Shown here piece after piece: positions 31,068 through 39,904 of a stretch of 45,664 nucleotides of DNA. The notes under the pieces are model-generated. The model did not search any database and was not told the origin of the DNA. It worked only from the letters and a program-made list of their open reading frames with translations. The stretch lies in assembly GCA_017469845.1 (NCBI GenBank), contig JAFUFP010000032.1:1-45664 (forward strand), read 5' to 3'. The translations under genes and the position numbers were made by a program. Position 1 is the stretch's first letter. Each line of letters starts with the position of its first letter. Origin of the DNA: Bacteroidales bacterium (GTDB lineage Bacteria > Bacteroidota > Bacteroidia > Bacteroidales > UBA932).

Positions 31068-32062
31068 AATTGCTGAACAGCCCACTGACAGGTAAACCGA
31101 TGAAGGTCGTTTATGAACCAAAAACGATGAAGTATCGTGGTGAGAAGTACGATTGTATTTGTGCTTCGTTCCGTGATGACGACAGTGACGAAAGCTTCAC
31201 CACTACGGAAAGCGATAGCGTTTGGTACAATCAGGTGACGAATCAGTATCGAGAAAAGCATGGGATTCCTTACCAGGATGAGATCATTGCACTCAGAAAG
31301 AGGTACGGAGTGAGTGCTGCCAAGATGGCGCTTATTCTTGGGTTCGGCACCAATCAGTATAGACTCTATGAGGAAGGTGAGGTCCCAAGTGAAAGCAACG
31401 GAAAGATGATTCGTAGTGCGATGAACCCGAAGGTGTTTCTGGATTTGGTCAGAAGCTCAAAAAATCAGCTTACGGAGCGCGAGTTATCGAAGATAACCAC
31501 CCAGGTTGAGGCAGTGGTTGCCCAATCTAAGGATTGGAACGATGAGCAGTGGGAAACAAGGAGGTTGTTCCGCACGGGTCGAGGTCTTGCCAACGGCTTT
31601 GCTCAATTGTCGGTGAGAAGACTGAATAACCTGCTGCTATATGTGTTGGGACGGATGGGCGAGACGTTCCAAACCAAAATGAACAAGGTTCTTTTTTACA
31701 TCGATTTCCTGTCTTACCGTGAGAGGGGATTCGCAATTTCTGGATTGGCTTATCAGGCAATTGATTTCGGACCGGTTCCGCAGCACTGGGACAGGATTTA
31801 CAGCGCTTTCGATGAAGTGCAAGAAAGGTTGCGGCTTGTAAATGGTCAGGAATGTATTTCACTGATGGCATGTGGCAATGCTGACATGAGTGACTTTTCT
31901 GATGCTGAGATGGCTGTGATTGACGAAGTTTGCAGTAAACTTCGCGATATGACCTCACGTGCGGTGTCGGAACTCAGCCATGAAGAGAGCGCATGGAAAG
32001 AACATGTGGGAAAACCTGAGACCATTCCGTTCAGTGAGGCGTTCTCACTGGTAGGGGTGTAG
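31064..32062 (+). CDS. MqsA-like HTH plus Panacea (SocA/DUF4065) domain antitoxin
   Basis: A 332-residue protein. The start at 31064 gives an ATGA overlap with the preceding gene and follows the family's typical N terminus (MKLLNSPLTGKPMKVV). Residues 1-45 correspond to the MqsA-type zinc region but lack the usual CxxC pairs (SPLTGKPM where CP-G would be). An HTH region is at about 60-110 (EIIALRKRYGVSAAKMALILGFG, YRLYEEGEVPSES). The Panacea domain is at about 185-290 (LNNLLLYVLGRMGETFQTKMNKVLFYIDFLSYRERG, QAIDFGPVPQHWDRIY). Known PanA proteins neutralise varied toxins, often through a contact domain, and can autoregulate. The toxin would be expected next to it. No downstream gene fits; the coupled upstream membrane protein does by position. 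Confidence 0.85.
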   Translation: MKLLNSPLTGKPMKVVYEPKTMKYRGEKYDCICASFRDDDSDESFTTTESDSVWYNQVTNQYREKHGIPYQDEIIALRKRYGVSAAKMALILGFGTNQYRLYEEGEVPSESNGKMIRSAMNPKVFLDLVRSSKNQLTERELSKITTQVEAVVAQSKDWNDEQWETRRLFRTGRGLANGFAQLSVRRLNNLLLYVLGRMGETFQTKMNKVLFYIDFLSYRERGFAISGLAYQAIDFGPVPQHWDRIYSAFDEVQERLRLVNGQECISLMACGNADMSDFSDAEMAVIDEVCSKLRDMTSRAVSELSHEESAWKEHVGKPETIPFSEAFSLVGV

Positions 32063-32299
32063 AATTTCCAGATCGGTCACACGGTCAACAGTCAGCGACG
32101 CATAAAGAGTGATGTTGACAGAAAGCTTCTTCCTTTTTCTTGTATGATTCCGGAAGTGGGATTGCGCAGAGGTTGTGCTATTATCTCTTTAGGCTGTTTG
32201 CCTCTTGCGAAAAGAGACGTGAACGAGGCTTCTGAAACCTGGTCATAAAAAGCTATATGGCCGGGTGAATTTGTCGGAAAACCCTTGTATATGTTGGAT

Positions 32300-32340
32300 T
32301 TTGTCGAATTTGAGCACAAACTATGCAAGAATTCGACAAA
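32300..32340. repeat. Inverted repeat TTTGTCGAATT / AATTCGACAAA
   Basis: An 11-bp perfect inverted repeat with a 19-nt spacer. A third related half (TTTGTCGG) lies about 27 bp upstream. It could be an operator array or a recombinase-binding site. Confidence 0.5.
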
Positions 32341-32421
32341 TATTGGCGTTTCTTGACCCCTGTCCTGCTCAAGTAGACGGGCTCAATAATCTCTCCCCTC
32401 TCCCGAGTAGAGACAAAACAA

Positions 32422-32465
32422 GCAGTCAGTCATTCCAGTTCGGAAAACATAGAATGACTGACTGC
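32422..32465 (-). terminator. Long hairpin, probable terminator of the M64 operon
   Basis: GCAGTCAGTCATTC and GAATGACTGACTGC form a 14-bp perfect stem with a 16-nt loop. Read on the minus strand it is followed by TTGTTTTG. It is 69 nt beyond the M64 stop codon. Confidence 0.6.
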
Positions 32466-32534
32466 ATATTTACGAAGAACGGACCCCTTCTCTATCAACC
32501 TGAAGTCAAGTCTGAAAGGACCGACCCTATTTTG

Positions 32535-35500
32535 CTATTCGGTTTGACCCTTAATGATTATGATCGGCTTGGCCAGTTGAGGCCTTTCGCGTTCAACATA
32601 ATTCCTGCGGGTGGCTTCGTTTGTCTTGGCGTTGGGCGAAGACTTCTGGAGGTTTATGGCATCATATGCCACGAAATCTTCAAAGTTGTATTCCCAATCA
32701 GCTCCGTATGCGAGCTTGTGGATACGATACCAGATGGCTTCTCTTGACGGCGCATTGAAGCCGGTGTCCTCGGACTTCATGATACTTGTTTCCGTCGGCC
32801 TCCAAACTCCGAAGCGGTATGCCGCAAGACCGCCCTCGTATGCTCCGATCTTTTCTGTAGAGTATCTGGAATCCACGATGAAGCGGGACCATAGGATAGT
32901 CTCAAGGTCTGAAGTCGAATCTACATTCCTGCTCCAACCTTTGGTGTGCTCGAAAGCGAGTTGGTCAATGGACGCATCGTTTATCGCTCCACCTCCTTCG
33001 GGATAATATTCATCCATGAGTTTCGCGAATCCGTGACCGCCCATTTCGTGGGTCAGCACCATTTTGAAGTCGTTCGATCCCATGCTGCATTTGGGTACCC
33101 ATGAGACAGAACTTCCGCTTCCATAATCCTCTCCTACAGTCGCGTCCATCATCATGTTGCAGATTCCGCCGTACGCTTCGCTGTTCATCAAGACAGCTAT
33201 CGTGCATTCGTTGATGTCATGATCTCCGATGGCCTTTTGGGCGTAACTTAAGGCTGTGTCGGAATTGCCGGGGATGGGGTTGCCACCTTCTTCAGGAATT
33301 GAAGAACCGAAAGCCGTTTCCACATTACCGATGAATCCTTCATTCTTAGACACGGCTTCAACGTAATATACATTGAAGAAGTCACGGAAGCTCTTGTAAG
33401 GCTCCTCCGAGAAGATGGCTTCTGCGCCAAGACGCATTTGTGTATCATATGTCCCGTCCGCGATGAGCCTGTCAGAATATCCGTCACCCATGAATACGAG
33501 GTCGATACCCTTTCCTTGGGTTGCAGTCTGGATTGTAACGACATTTCCGTCCCTGGAATAGTCGGTGGATTCATAGAGGTCGGGATCCGTAACTTCTTCT
33601 CCGAACCATTCTTCGACGAATGACCTGAAGTTATGGAATCCGGATACAAGGTGAGAGTATACCACCCTTCCTTCCTTGTCCATAACGGTCAATCCGGGTG
33701 AATAGGTGAACTCGCAATCCTTCGGATAATTCGGCACGTCATCGATCGTGTTGCCAGAGTGGGACTCATGGTTGTAGATGCAGATCTTCCAATCAATCCC
33801 GTATCTGTCCAGAAGAGAGGTTGCCGGGGCAAAGTTCATATCCGCATCATAATTCAGCTCAGCCCACCAGTTGATAAGGTCCAATCCCTTGTCTTTGAAA
33901 CTGTCATACGTGCGATAGATGTCCGTCCCCGAAATGATGTACGGGGAAATTGGACACCATGTCGCCGTCGTAAGTATTGCCGTAAGCTCATTCTTCGCGA
34001 ATTCCGCTGAAGAATAGGTGCTTCCGTCCTCGAGTTTCCATGTGAAATCAGGGCATTTCGGCCTTGCCTGAGATATGTCAAATGAGTTGCCGGTTATTAT
34101 GTTGCCCCAGCACTTGTCCCAGAGTGTAGTGTTCTCGAAAGCCGCCGGAATTATGCCGGAAAGTTTGTTGTCTTTAGTGCAGAGTATCTCCAATGTCGGG
34201 ATCGAGAGAACCTCGGCAGGGATGTTTCCCTCAAGTTGATTGCTGTTGAGGTAGATGTCCTTTACCTTCTGGAGGTTCTTTATGGAAGGGGAAATGGAAC
34301 CGGTGAAGTCGTTTTCCCTCAGATTCAGATATGTGAGATTCCGGCATGAATAAAGTTCATCAGGAATATTCCCCGAGAAGAGATTGTCGTTGACATTGAG
34401 GTAAGCAATGGAGGAGAGGTCCCCTATTTCAGAGGGGAGACTTCCCGACAGCTTGTTCTGATTCAGTTTGAGGGAAATCAGCTGGGTGAGATCTCCTATA
34501 CTTGCGGGCAATTCCCCGCTGAGGGAGTTGGCGGAAACGTCCAATGTTACGAGATCGGTCAGGGAACCTATTGTGCCGGGGAGGGAAGTGAAGGAATTCA
34601 GCCCCAGATTGAGGTTCTTCAGACTTGTAAGGTTGCCGATTTCGGGAGGAATCGCACCGGACAGGTAATTGTCGTACAGATTCAATTCCACCAGAGCGGT
34701 AAGGTTTCCGATTTTCGCTGACAGGGAACCTTCAAGTCCGGGTCCCGTTCCCTCTCCGTATACCAATTGGTCTCCACTCAGATCAAGGGTTTCAAGGTGA
34801 GTACACTCGTACAGCTCTTCCGGAATGGAGCCCTTGATGCTGTTGCGGGCAAGATTCAAGTTCGTCAAGTGGCTGAAAACTCCGATATCCGAAGGAATGC
34901 TTCCCTCCAGACCGTTGTATTCGAGGTTTATGCTTGCGACATGGCCTAGCTCCGTTGCGTCGGTCACCCCGATTCCGTACCATTCGCCGAGCGGCTCATC
35001 GGTGCACCAGTTGGTGTTATTCTTCCAATTGTCACCGCCCAGGGCTTCGTACAGTGCGATGAGAGCCTCCCTTTCAACGTCGATTTCCTCTTCCTCCGAG
35101 TCGAAATCTATGACGTAATTCTTCATGATCGCCCTTTGGATCGAAACGGGTTTCGTGGTCTTTTTGTACATGTAGGCCCAACTCTTTTCTCCGTTGTCCC
35201 ACAGTATGTGACTCTTTATGATCGGATGCATCGTGAATCCCTTCCCGAAAGTCATCGGAGGCAGGACGAAATACACGTCGAAGGTTTCTCCTTCGCCGAG
35301 GTGCATCTCGTTGTAGAATATCTGCAGCGAATCGGTGACGTTCTTGTCCAATGAGAAGACGGGAGTCTCGTCTGAGAGGTTCACGCTTCCCCTTCCGTTT
35401 ATCGGCTCCTCAAGGTTCCCGGTCATGGCGAATCCGAGAATATCCCTGGCGCCTTTGAATGTGCAGTGAAGTATGCCGCAGGTCTGCCTGAATCCGAATT

Positions 35501-35930
35501 CTGTCCCTGAGCTCTTTGCGACCATGGGCAATTTGACCGCGGGGTCGGTTCCGGGCTCCGGAAGGTCGAAATGGAGATTCATACGGTCCGAAGGATCGTA
35601 TACGGAATCATCATAAGGGTAGAAGGCATAGAATGTGCTGCCGGTTACGTCATCCCCCATGAAAACGGCCTTTCCGTCATTGTCCTTTCCGGCGTAGGTG
35701 TACTGGACAACGTCCTGGGAATCGCTGAAGACTCCTATCACATCACCTTCGGCCCATGCGATCTCGTTCCCGTTCTCAAGATGGGCGCGGGTGGAGGGAC
35801 CGTCTTCCATGTGAACGGTTATACGGTTGATCGTCCTTTCATTTCCCTGGAAAGCGGCTTCTTCCCTTACGCAACCTCCGAGGATAAGGAGGGCGGAAGC
35901 CAGACAGTATATGTATTTGAATTGTTTCAT
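32535..35930 (-). CDS. Chimeric lipoprotein: fimbrillin-like, plant-type LRR, thioredoxin-like, M64 peptidase
   Basis: An 1131-residue lipoprotein from ATG 35930 (MKQFKYIYCLASALLILGGC, Cys20); upstream in-frame ATGs overlap the end of the preceding gene. Order of domains: fimbrillin-like (about 30-285; STRAHLENGNEIAWAEGDVIGVFSD); LRR N cap and 24-residue plant-type LRRs (about 290-600; EREALIALYEALGGDNW, LSGAIPPEIGNLTSLKNLNLG); a thioredoxin-like stretch (about 600-740; TATWCPISPYI, SPGLTVMDKEGRVVYS); M64 peptidase (about 755-1095) with HEMGGHGFAKLMDEY near residue 961. The zinc site is intact. Such a protein is exposed at the surface and may cut host glycoproteins such as mucins or IgA, as characterised M64 members do; that substrate is inference. 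The upstream Big_2 gene ends 14 nt before it, so both are one operon. Confidence 0.88.
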   Translation of the reverse strand: MKQFKYIYCLASALLILGGCVREEAAFQGNERTINRITVHMEDGPSTRAHLENGNEIAWAEGDVIGVFSDSQDVVQYTYAGKDNDGKAVFMGDDVTGSTFYAFYPYDDSVYDPSDRMNLHFDLPEPGTDPAVKLPMVAKSSGTEFGFRQTCGILHCTFKGARDILGFAMTGNLEEPINGRGSVNLSDETPVFSLDKNVTDSLQIFYNEMHLGEGETFDVYFVLPPMTFGKGFTMHPIIKSHILWDNGEKSWAYMYKKTTKPVSIQRAIMKNYVIDFDSEEEEIDVEREALIALYEALGGDNWKNNTNWCTDEPLGEWYGIGVTDATELGHVASINLEYNGLEGSIPSDIGVFSHLTNLNLARNSIKGSIPEELYECTHLETLDLSGDQLVYGEGTGPGLEGSLSAKIGNLTALVELNLYDNYLSGAIPPEIGNLTSLKNLNLGLNSFTSLPGTIGSLTDLVTLDVSANSLSGELPASIGDLTQLISLKLNQNKLSGSLPSEIGDLSSIAYLNVNDNLFSGNIPDELYSCRNLTYLNLRENDFTGSISPSIKNLQKVKDIYLNSNQLEGNIPAEVLSIPTLEILCTKDNKLSGIIPAAFENTTLWDKCWGNIITGNSFDISQARPKCPDFTWKLEDGSTYSSAEFAKNELTAILTTATWCPISPYIISGTDIYRTYDSFKDKGLDLINWWAELNYDADMNFAPATSLLDRYGIDWKICIYNHESHSGNTIDDVPNYPKDCEFTYSPGLTVMDKEGRVVYSHLVSGFHNFRSFVEEWFGEEVTDPDLYESTDYSRDGNVVTIQTATQGKGIDLVFMGDGYSDRLIADGTYDTQMRLGAEAIFSEEPYKSFRDFFNVYYVEAVSKNEGFIGNVETAFGSSIPEEGGNPIPGNSDTALSYAQKAIGDHDINECTIAVLMNSEAYGGICNMMMDATVGEDYGSGSSVSWVPKCSMGSNDFKMVLTHEMGGHGFAKLMDEYYPEGGGAINDASIDQLAFEHTKGWSRNVDSTSDLETILWSRFIVDSRYSTEKIGAYEGGLAAYRFGVWRPTETSIMKSEDTGFNAPSREAIWYRIHKLAYGADWEYNFEDFVAYDAINLQKSSPNAKTNEATRRNYVERERPQLAKPIIIIKGQTE

Positions 35931-35944
35931 GACTATATCCATTT

Positions 35945-38900
35945 TTACCATTCACCGTTCTCGTTTCCGAAATTCTCATTCCCGTCACCGTTCACGCTGC
36001 TCTTGACTGTGACCGAACAGGTGGCGCTGAGCCGACCGTCCGCGGTTTTGGCGGTAATGGTGGCGCTTCCTTTGGCGATGGCGGTCACCTTTCCGTCGGA
36101 GACTGTGACGATACTGGTGTCTGAAGAAGTCCAGATGACACTCTTGTCGAATGCGTCATCCGGTTTGACGGTAGCCTTGAGAGTCGTGCTCTGACCGCAT
36201 ACCATATCAAGAACAGTCTTGTCCAGGGTTATTGATTCAGGGGCGACTACGACTTCAATCTGGCACGTGGCGGATTTTTCGCCGGCTTGGGCCGTAATTG
36301 TCGCGGTTCCTTTACCGCGGGCCGTTACCGTTCCGGTCCAGTCGACAAAAGCGATGGATTCATCGGAAGAGGACCAATTGACGACTGCGTCAGTGGCATC
36401 CGATGGCGAAACTGTGGCATTGAGGGCGAGGGTCTCTCCGACGGAAAGCCTGGCGCTTGTCCTGTCAAGAGTCACGCTTTCGACCGGTTGGACTACGGTC
36501 ACGTTGCATCCGGTGAAGAAGATTCCGTTCTTGGAAACGTTGATCCTTGCGAATCCTTGTGAGAGAGCCGTTATCCAGCCGTCCGGACTCACCGAGAGTA
36601 TGGCGGGATCGCTCACCATCCAATCAAGTGTCTTGTCCGTCGCATTCTCCGGCAGAATCTTGGGATCGAGGAAGAACTTGTCCCCGACATTGAGAGTGAC
36701 TTCTTCGGCGGCCAATTGGACCGATGTCACGGGAATGACGGGATTCACCGTTATCGTGCAGCTGGCCGTCAATGTATTGGCTTCCCAAGAGCTTCCTTCC
36801 TCCACGAAATATGGACTGATGCTGCAGGTGACGGTCGCTTGACCCGCGCTGTAGGCAAAGACCGTCCCTTCATTGTCAACCGATGCTACTGCGTCGTCGG
36901 AAGATGACCATGTCATTGTATACTCCGCATCGGAAGGTTTGACGATGGCCATGATGCTGGAGGACTCGCCTTCAGTCATGGTGACGGATGTCTTGTCCAG
37001 GGACAGGGACTCAAACGGAAGTTTGACCCTTATCTCGCAGGTGGCGGAGACTCCGTCAGCCTCGGCCGTGATAGTGGCTTCTCCCGCACCTGTTCCGGTG
37101 ACCTTTCCGTTACTGTCCACTGAAGCTACGGAGGCGTTGGAGGAAGTCCAGCTGATGGTTCGCACGGTTGCGTTTGAAGGGTAGATTGTAGCATTGAGGG
37201 TGTATGAACCACCCTTGTTGAGGTGAAGGGACTTCTTGTCAAGGCTGACGCTTGTGACAGGTATCACGTTCTTAGAAACGGTAACAAGGCATGAGGCTGA
37301 TTTCCCGCCTGCGGATGCGGTAATTGTCGCTGTTCCTTCGGACAGGGCCGTTACTTGTCCATCGTTCACTTCGGCGACCGTCGGATCGGAAGAAGCCCAG
37401 GTGACGGCCTTGTCGGTTGCGTTGTCCGGAGAGACTGTGGCGCTGAGGTATCCGGTTTCGCCTTCGTTCAGTGCCAATGATGTGCTGCTCAGGGAAACGC
37501 TCTCGACCGGAATGATGTTTTTGGAGACTGTTACGAGGCAAGTGGCCTTGAAGTCTCCTGATGAAGCTGTGATGGTGGCCGATCCCTCGCTTATGGCAAG
37601 GACTTTCCCTTCGGAAACTCTGGCTATCGAAGGATCCGAACTGGTCCAAGTGACGGTTTTGTCAGTGGCGTTGTCGGGTTTGACCGTTGCGGTGAGGGTG
37701 GCGGATTCGCCTTCCTTGAGTTCCAATGACGTGCGGTCGAGAGTGATGCTGACGACAGGAATCACGTTCTTCGAGACCGTCAGATGGCAGGATGCCGATT
37801 TGTTCCCTGCACTGGCCGTTATGACGGCTTCCCCTTCCCTGAGGGCCGTCACCTGCCCGTCGGACACTTTGGCGACCGTCGGATCGGATGAGGTCCAAGT
37901 GACGGTCTTGTCGGTAGCGTCGTCGGGCTTCACTGTCGCGGTGAGAACAGTGGATTCGCCTTCCTTCAGAGAAAGTGACGTCTTGTCGAGAGTTACGCTG
38001 GTGACAGCGATGACATTCTTCGAGACCGTGACTTTGCATGTGGCGGACTTCTCTCCTGCAGAGGCGGTTATTGTGGCTTCCCCTTCCTTGATGGCGGTCA
38101 CTTTGCCGTCTGCTACGGAAACGATGTCGGGATCGGATGAGGTCCAGATGACGGTCTTGTCGGTAGCGTCGTCGGGCTTCACGGTCGCTGTAAGGACAGT
38201 GGATTCCCCTTCCTTGAGGGCGATGGAAGTCTTGTCAAGAGTTATGTCGGTGACAGCGATGACATTCTTCGAGACCGTGACTTTGCATGTGGCTGACTTC
38301 TCTCCTGCGGTGGCGGTTATCGTCGCTTCCCCTTCCTTGATGGCGGTTACTTTGCCGTCGGCTACGGAAGCGATGTCGGGATTGGAGGAAGACCAGGTGA
38401 CGGTCTTGTCGGTAGCGTCGTCGGGCTTCACTGTCGCGGTTAGAACAGTGGATTCGCCTTCTTTGAGGGCGATCGAGGTCTTGTCGATGGAGACGCTTAC
38501 AACGGGAACGACGTTCTTTGATACGGAAACATGGCAGAAAGCTGATTTGTTGCCTGCTGTAGCTGTAATTGTGGCTTCTCCTTCCTTGAGAGCCGTCACC
38601 TGTCCATCGGATACTTTCACGATTGACGGGTCTGAGGAAATCCACGTTACGGTCTTGTCTGTCGCGTTGTCAGGTTTCACTGTCGCGGTGAGAACAGTGG
38701 ATTCACCTTCCTTGAGAGAGAGGGAAGTCTTGTCAAGAGTTATGTCGGTGACAACGATGACATTCTTCGAGACGGTGACTTTACAGGTGGCTGACTTCTC
38801 TCCGGCGGTGGCTGTAATTGTAGCTTCCCCTTCCTTGATGGCGGTAACTTTGCCGTCAGCTACGGAAGCGATGTCGGGATTGGAGGAGGTCCACGAAACG

Positions 38901-39904
38901 GTCTTGTCTGTCGCGTTGTCGGGCTTCACCGTTGCGGTAAGGACTGAAGATTCCCCTTCCTTGAGGGCGATGGAAGTCTTGTCAAGAGTTATGTCGGTGA
39001 CAGCGATGACATTCTTCGAGACGGTGACTTTGCAGGTGGCGGACTTCTCTCCTGCAGAGGCGGTTATCGTCGCTTCCCCTTCCTTGATGGCGGTAACTTT
39101 GCCGTCAGCTACGGAAGCGATGTCGGGATTGGAGGAGGTCCATGTAACTGTCTTGTCTGTCGCGTTGTCGGGCTTCACTGTCGCGGTAAGGACAGTGGAT
39201 TCACCTTCCTTGAGGGCGATGGAAGACTTGTCAAGAGTTATGTCGGTGACAGCGATGATATTCTTCGAGACGGTTACTTTACAGGTGGCGGACTTCTCTC
39301 CTGCAGAGGCGGTTATTGTCGCTTCCCCTTCCTTGATGGCGGTCACTTTGCCGTCAGCTACGGAAGCGATGTCGGGATTGGAGGAAGTCCAAGAAACTGT
39401 CTTGTCTGTCGCGTTGTCTGGCTTCACTGTCGCGGTGAGAACTGCGGACTCTCCTTCTTTGAGAGAGAGGGATGTCTTGTCCAGTTTCACTTCCGATACC
39501 GTAACCGTTGATGGCGCCTTGCCTTCTTGGGTTACGAAGAAAGACTTGCTTACGGTACCTCCGCAGGTTATCGTCACTTTGGCTTGACGCTCGTTGGGGG
39601 TCTCGTTCGATTTGACGGTTATGGTCATCGTAACGTTTCCGGCGGGTCCTGAAGTCGGCTGGATGTTGATCCAATCGACTGCTTTGGTTTCGGTGACGGT
39701 AGCGGACCAACTGTCCGTTGTTGAGAAAAGCACAGTTGAACTCCCTGAAGAAGGATCCATCTTCAGACCGCTTGAGAATACGGCTGAACTTTGCGGGGAG
39801 ACGTTTATCTGCGGAATTGTTTCCTTTTCCGGTTTGCCGCAGGTCTGCAGCAGCAAAAGAAGGAAAACCGAAAAAAGCGGTAATAGTTTTTTAGTGAATC
39901 GCAT
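35945..39904 (-). CDS. Giant BACON / Big_2 repeat surface lipoprotein
   Basis: A 1319-residue lipoprotein from ATG 39904 (MRFTKKLLPLFSVFLLLLLQTC, Cys22); an in-frame ATG at 39931 would add nine polar residues before the signal peptide. Residues 30-125 are a BACON-like domain (ATVTETKAVDWINIQPTSGPAG, AKVTITCGG...FFVTQEG). Then come 14 Big_2 (bacterial Ig-like 2) units of about 83 residues, e.g. ITLDKTSIALKEGESTVL, then ATVKPDNATDKTVTW and SNPDIASVADGKVTAIKEGE. The first nine or ten are nearly identical at DNA level, the last four diverged. The end is a short Asn/Gly-rich tail. The function is probably an extended stalk or adhesin. It is the first gene of the operon with the M64 chimera. The opposite strand carries a long open frame (37236-39587) that is only a repeat shadow. 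Confidence 0.9.
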   Translation of the reverse strand: MRFTKKLLPLFSVFLLLLLQTCGKPEKETIPQINVSPQSSAVFSSGLKMDPSSGSSTVLFSTTDSWSATVTETKAVDWINIQPTSGPAGNVTMTITVKSNETPNERQAKVTITCGGTVSKSFFVTQEGKAPSTVTVSEVKLDKTSLSLKEGESAVLTATVKPDNATDKTVSWTSSNPDIASVADGKVTAIKEGEATITASAGEKSATCKVTVSKNIIAVTDITLDKSSIALKEGESTVLTATVKPDNATDKTVTWTSSNPDIASVADGKVTAIKEGEATITASAGEKSATCKVTVSKNVIAVTDITLDKTSIALKEGESSVLTATVKPDNATDKTVSWTSSNPDIASVADGKVTAIKEGEATITATAGEKSATCKVTVSKNVIVVTDITLDKTSLSLKEGESTVLTATVKPDNATDKTVTWISSDPSIVKVSDGQVTALKEGEATITATAGNKSAFCHVSVSKNVVPVVSVSIDKTSIALKEGESTVLTATVKPDDATDKTVTWSSSNPDIASVADGKVTAIKEGEATITATAGEKSATCKVTVSKNVIAVTDITLDKTSIALKEGESTVLTATVKPDDATDKTVIWTSSDPDIVSVADGKVTAIKEGEATITASAGEKSATCKVTVSKNVIAVTSVTLDKTSLSLKEGESTVLTATVKPDDATDKTVTWTSSDPTVAKVSDGQVTALREGEAVITASAGNKSASCHLTVSKNVIPVVSITLDRTSLELKEGESATLTATVKPDNATDKTVTWTSSDPSIARVSEGKVLAISEGSATITASSGDFKATCLVTVSKNIIPVESVSLSSTSLALNEGETGYLSATVSPDNATDKAVTWASSDPTVAEVNDGQVTALSEGTATITASAGGKSASCLVTVSKNVIPVTSVSLDKKSLHLNKGGSYTLNATIYPSNATVRTISWTSSNASVASVDSNGKVTGTGAGEATITAEADGVSATCEIRVKLPFESLSLDKTSVTMTEGESSSIMAIVKPSDAEYTMTWSSSDDAVASVDNEGTVFAYSAGQATVTCSISPYFVEEGSSWEANTLTASCTITVNPVIPVTSVQLAAEEVTLNVGDKFFLDPKILPENATDKTLDWMVSDPAILSVSPDGWITALSQGFARINVSKNGIFFTGCNVTVVQPVESVTLDRTSARLSVGETLALNATVSPSDATDAVVNWSSSDESIAFVDWTGTVTARGKGTATITAQAGEKSATCQIEVVVAPESITLDKTVLDMVCGQSTTLKATVKPDDAFDKSVIWTSSDTSIVTVSDGKVTAIAKGSATITAKTADGRLSATCSVTVKSSVNGDGNENFGNENGEW
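35996..39505 (-). repeat. 14 tandem Big_2 coding repeats (about 249 bp each)
   Basis: Units of roughly 249 bp (83 codons), most with near-identical blocks such as the ATGACATTCTTCGAGAC segment on the plus strand. The high DNA identity between units implies recent duplication or gene conversion and possible copy-number variation. Confidence 0.85.

Larger units (their letters stand above)
32063..32534. other. Gene-free stretch with inverted repeats
   Basis: About 470 bp without a supportable gene. It contains three TTTGTCG-type elements (about 32273, 32300-32310 and the inverse at 32330-32340) and a long hairpin at 32422-32465. An open frame across 32265-32747 has no coding character and runs antisense into the M64 gene. 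Confidence 0.4.

Noticed and set aside
32265..32747. Open frame crossing the gap and the end of the M64 gene
   Set aside because: Half of it is antisense to the M64 gene, and the rest contains hairpins and no coding pattern.
37236..39587. A 783-codon open frame on the strand opposite the Big_2 lipoprotein gene
   Set aside because: It mirrors the near-identical coding repeats. Its translation is a monotonous repeat without signal peptide or domain, and the minus-strand gene has a lipobox and known domains.
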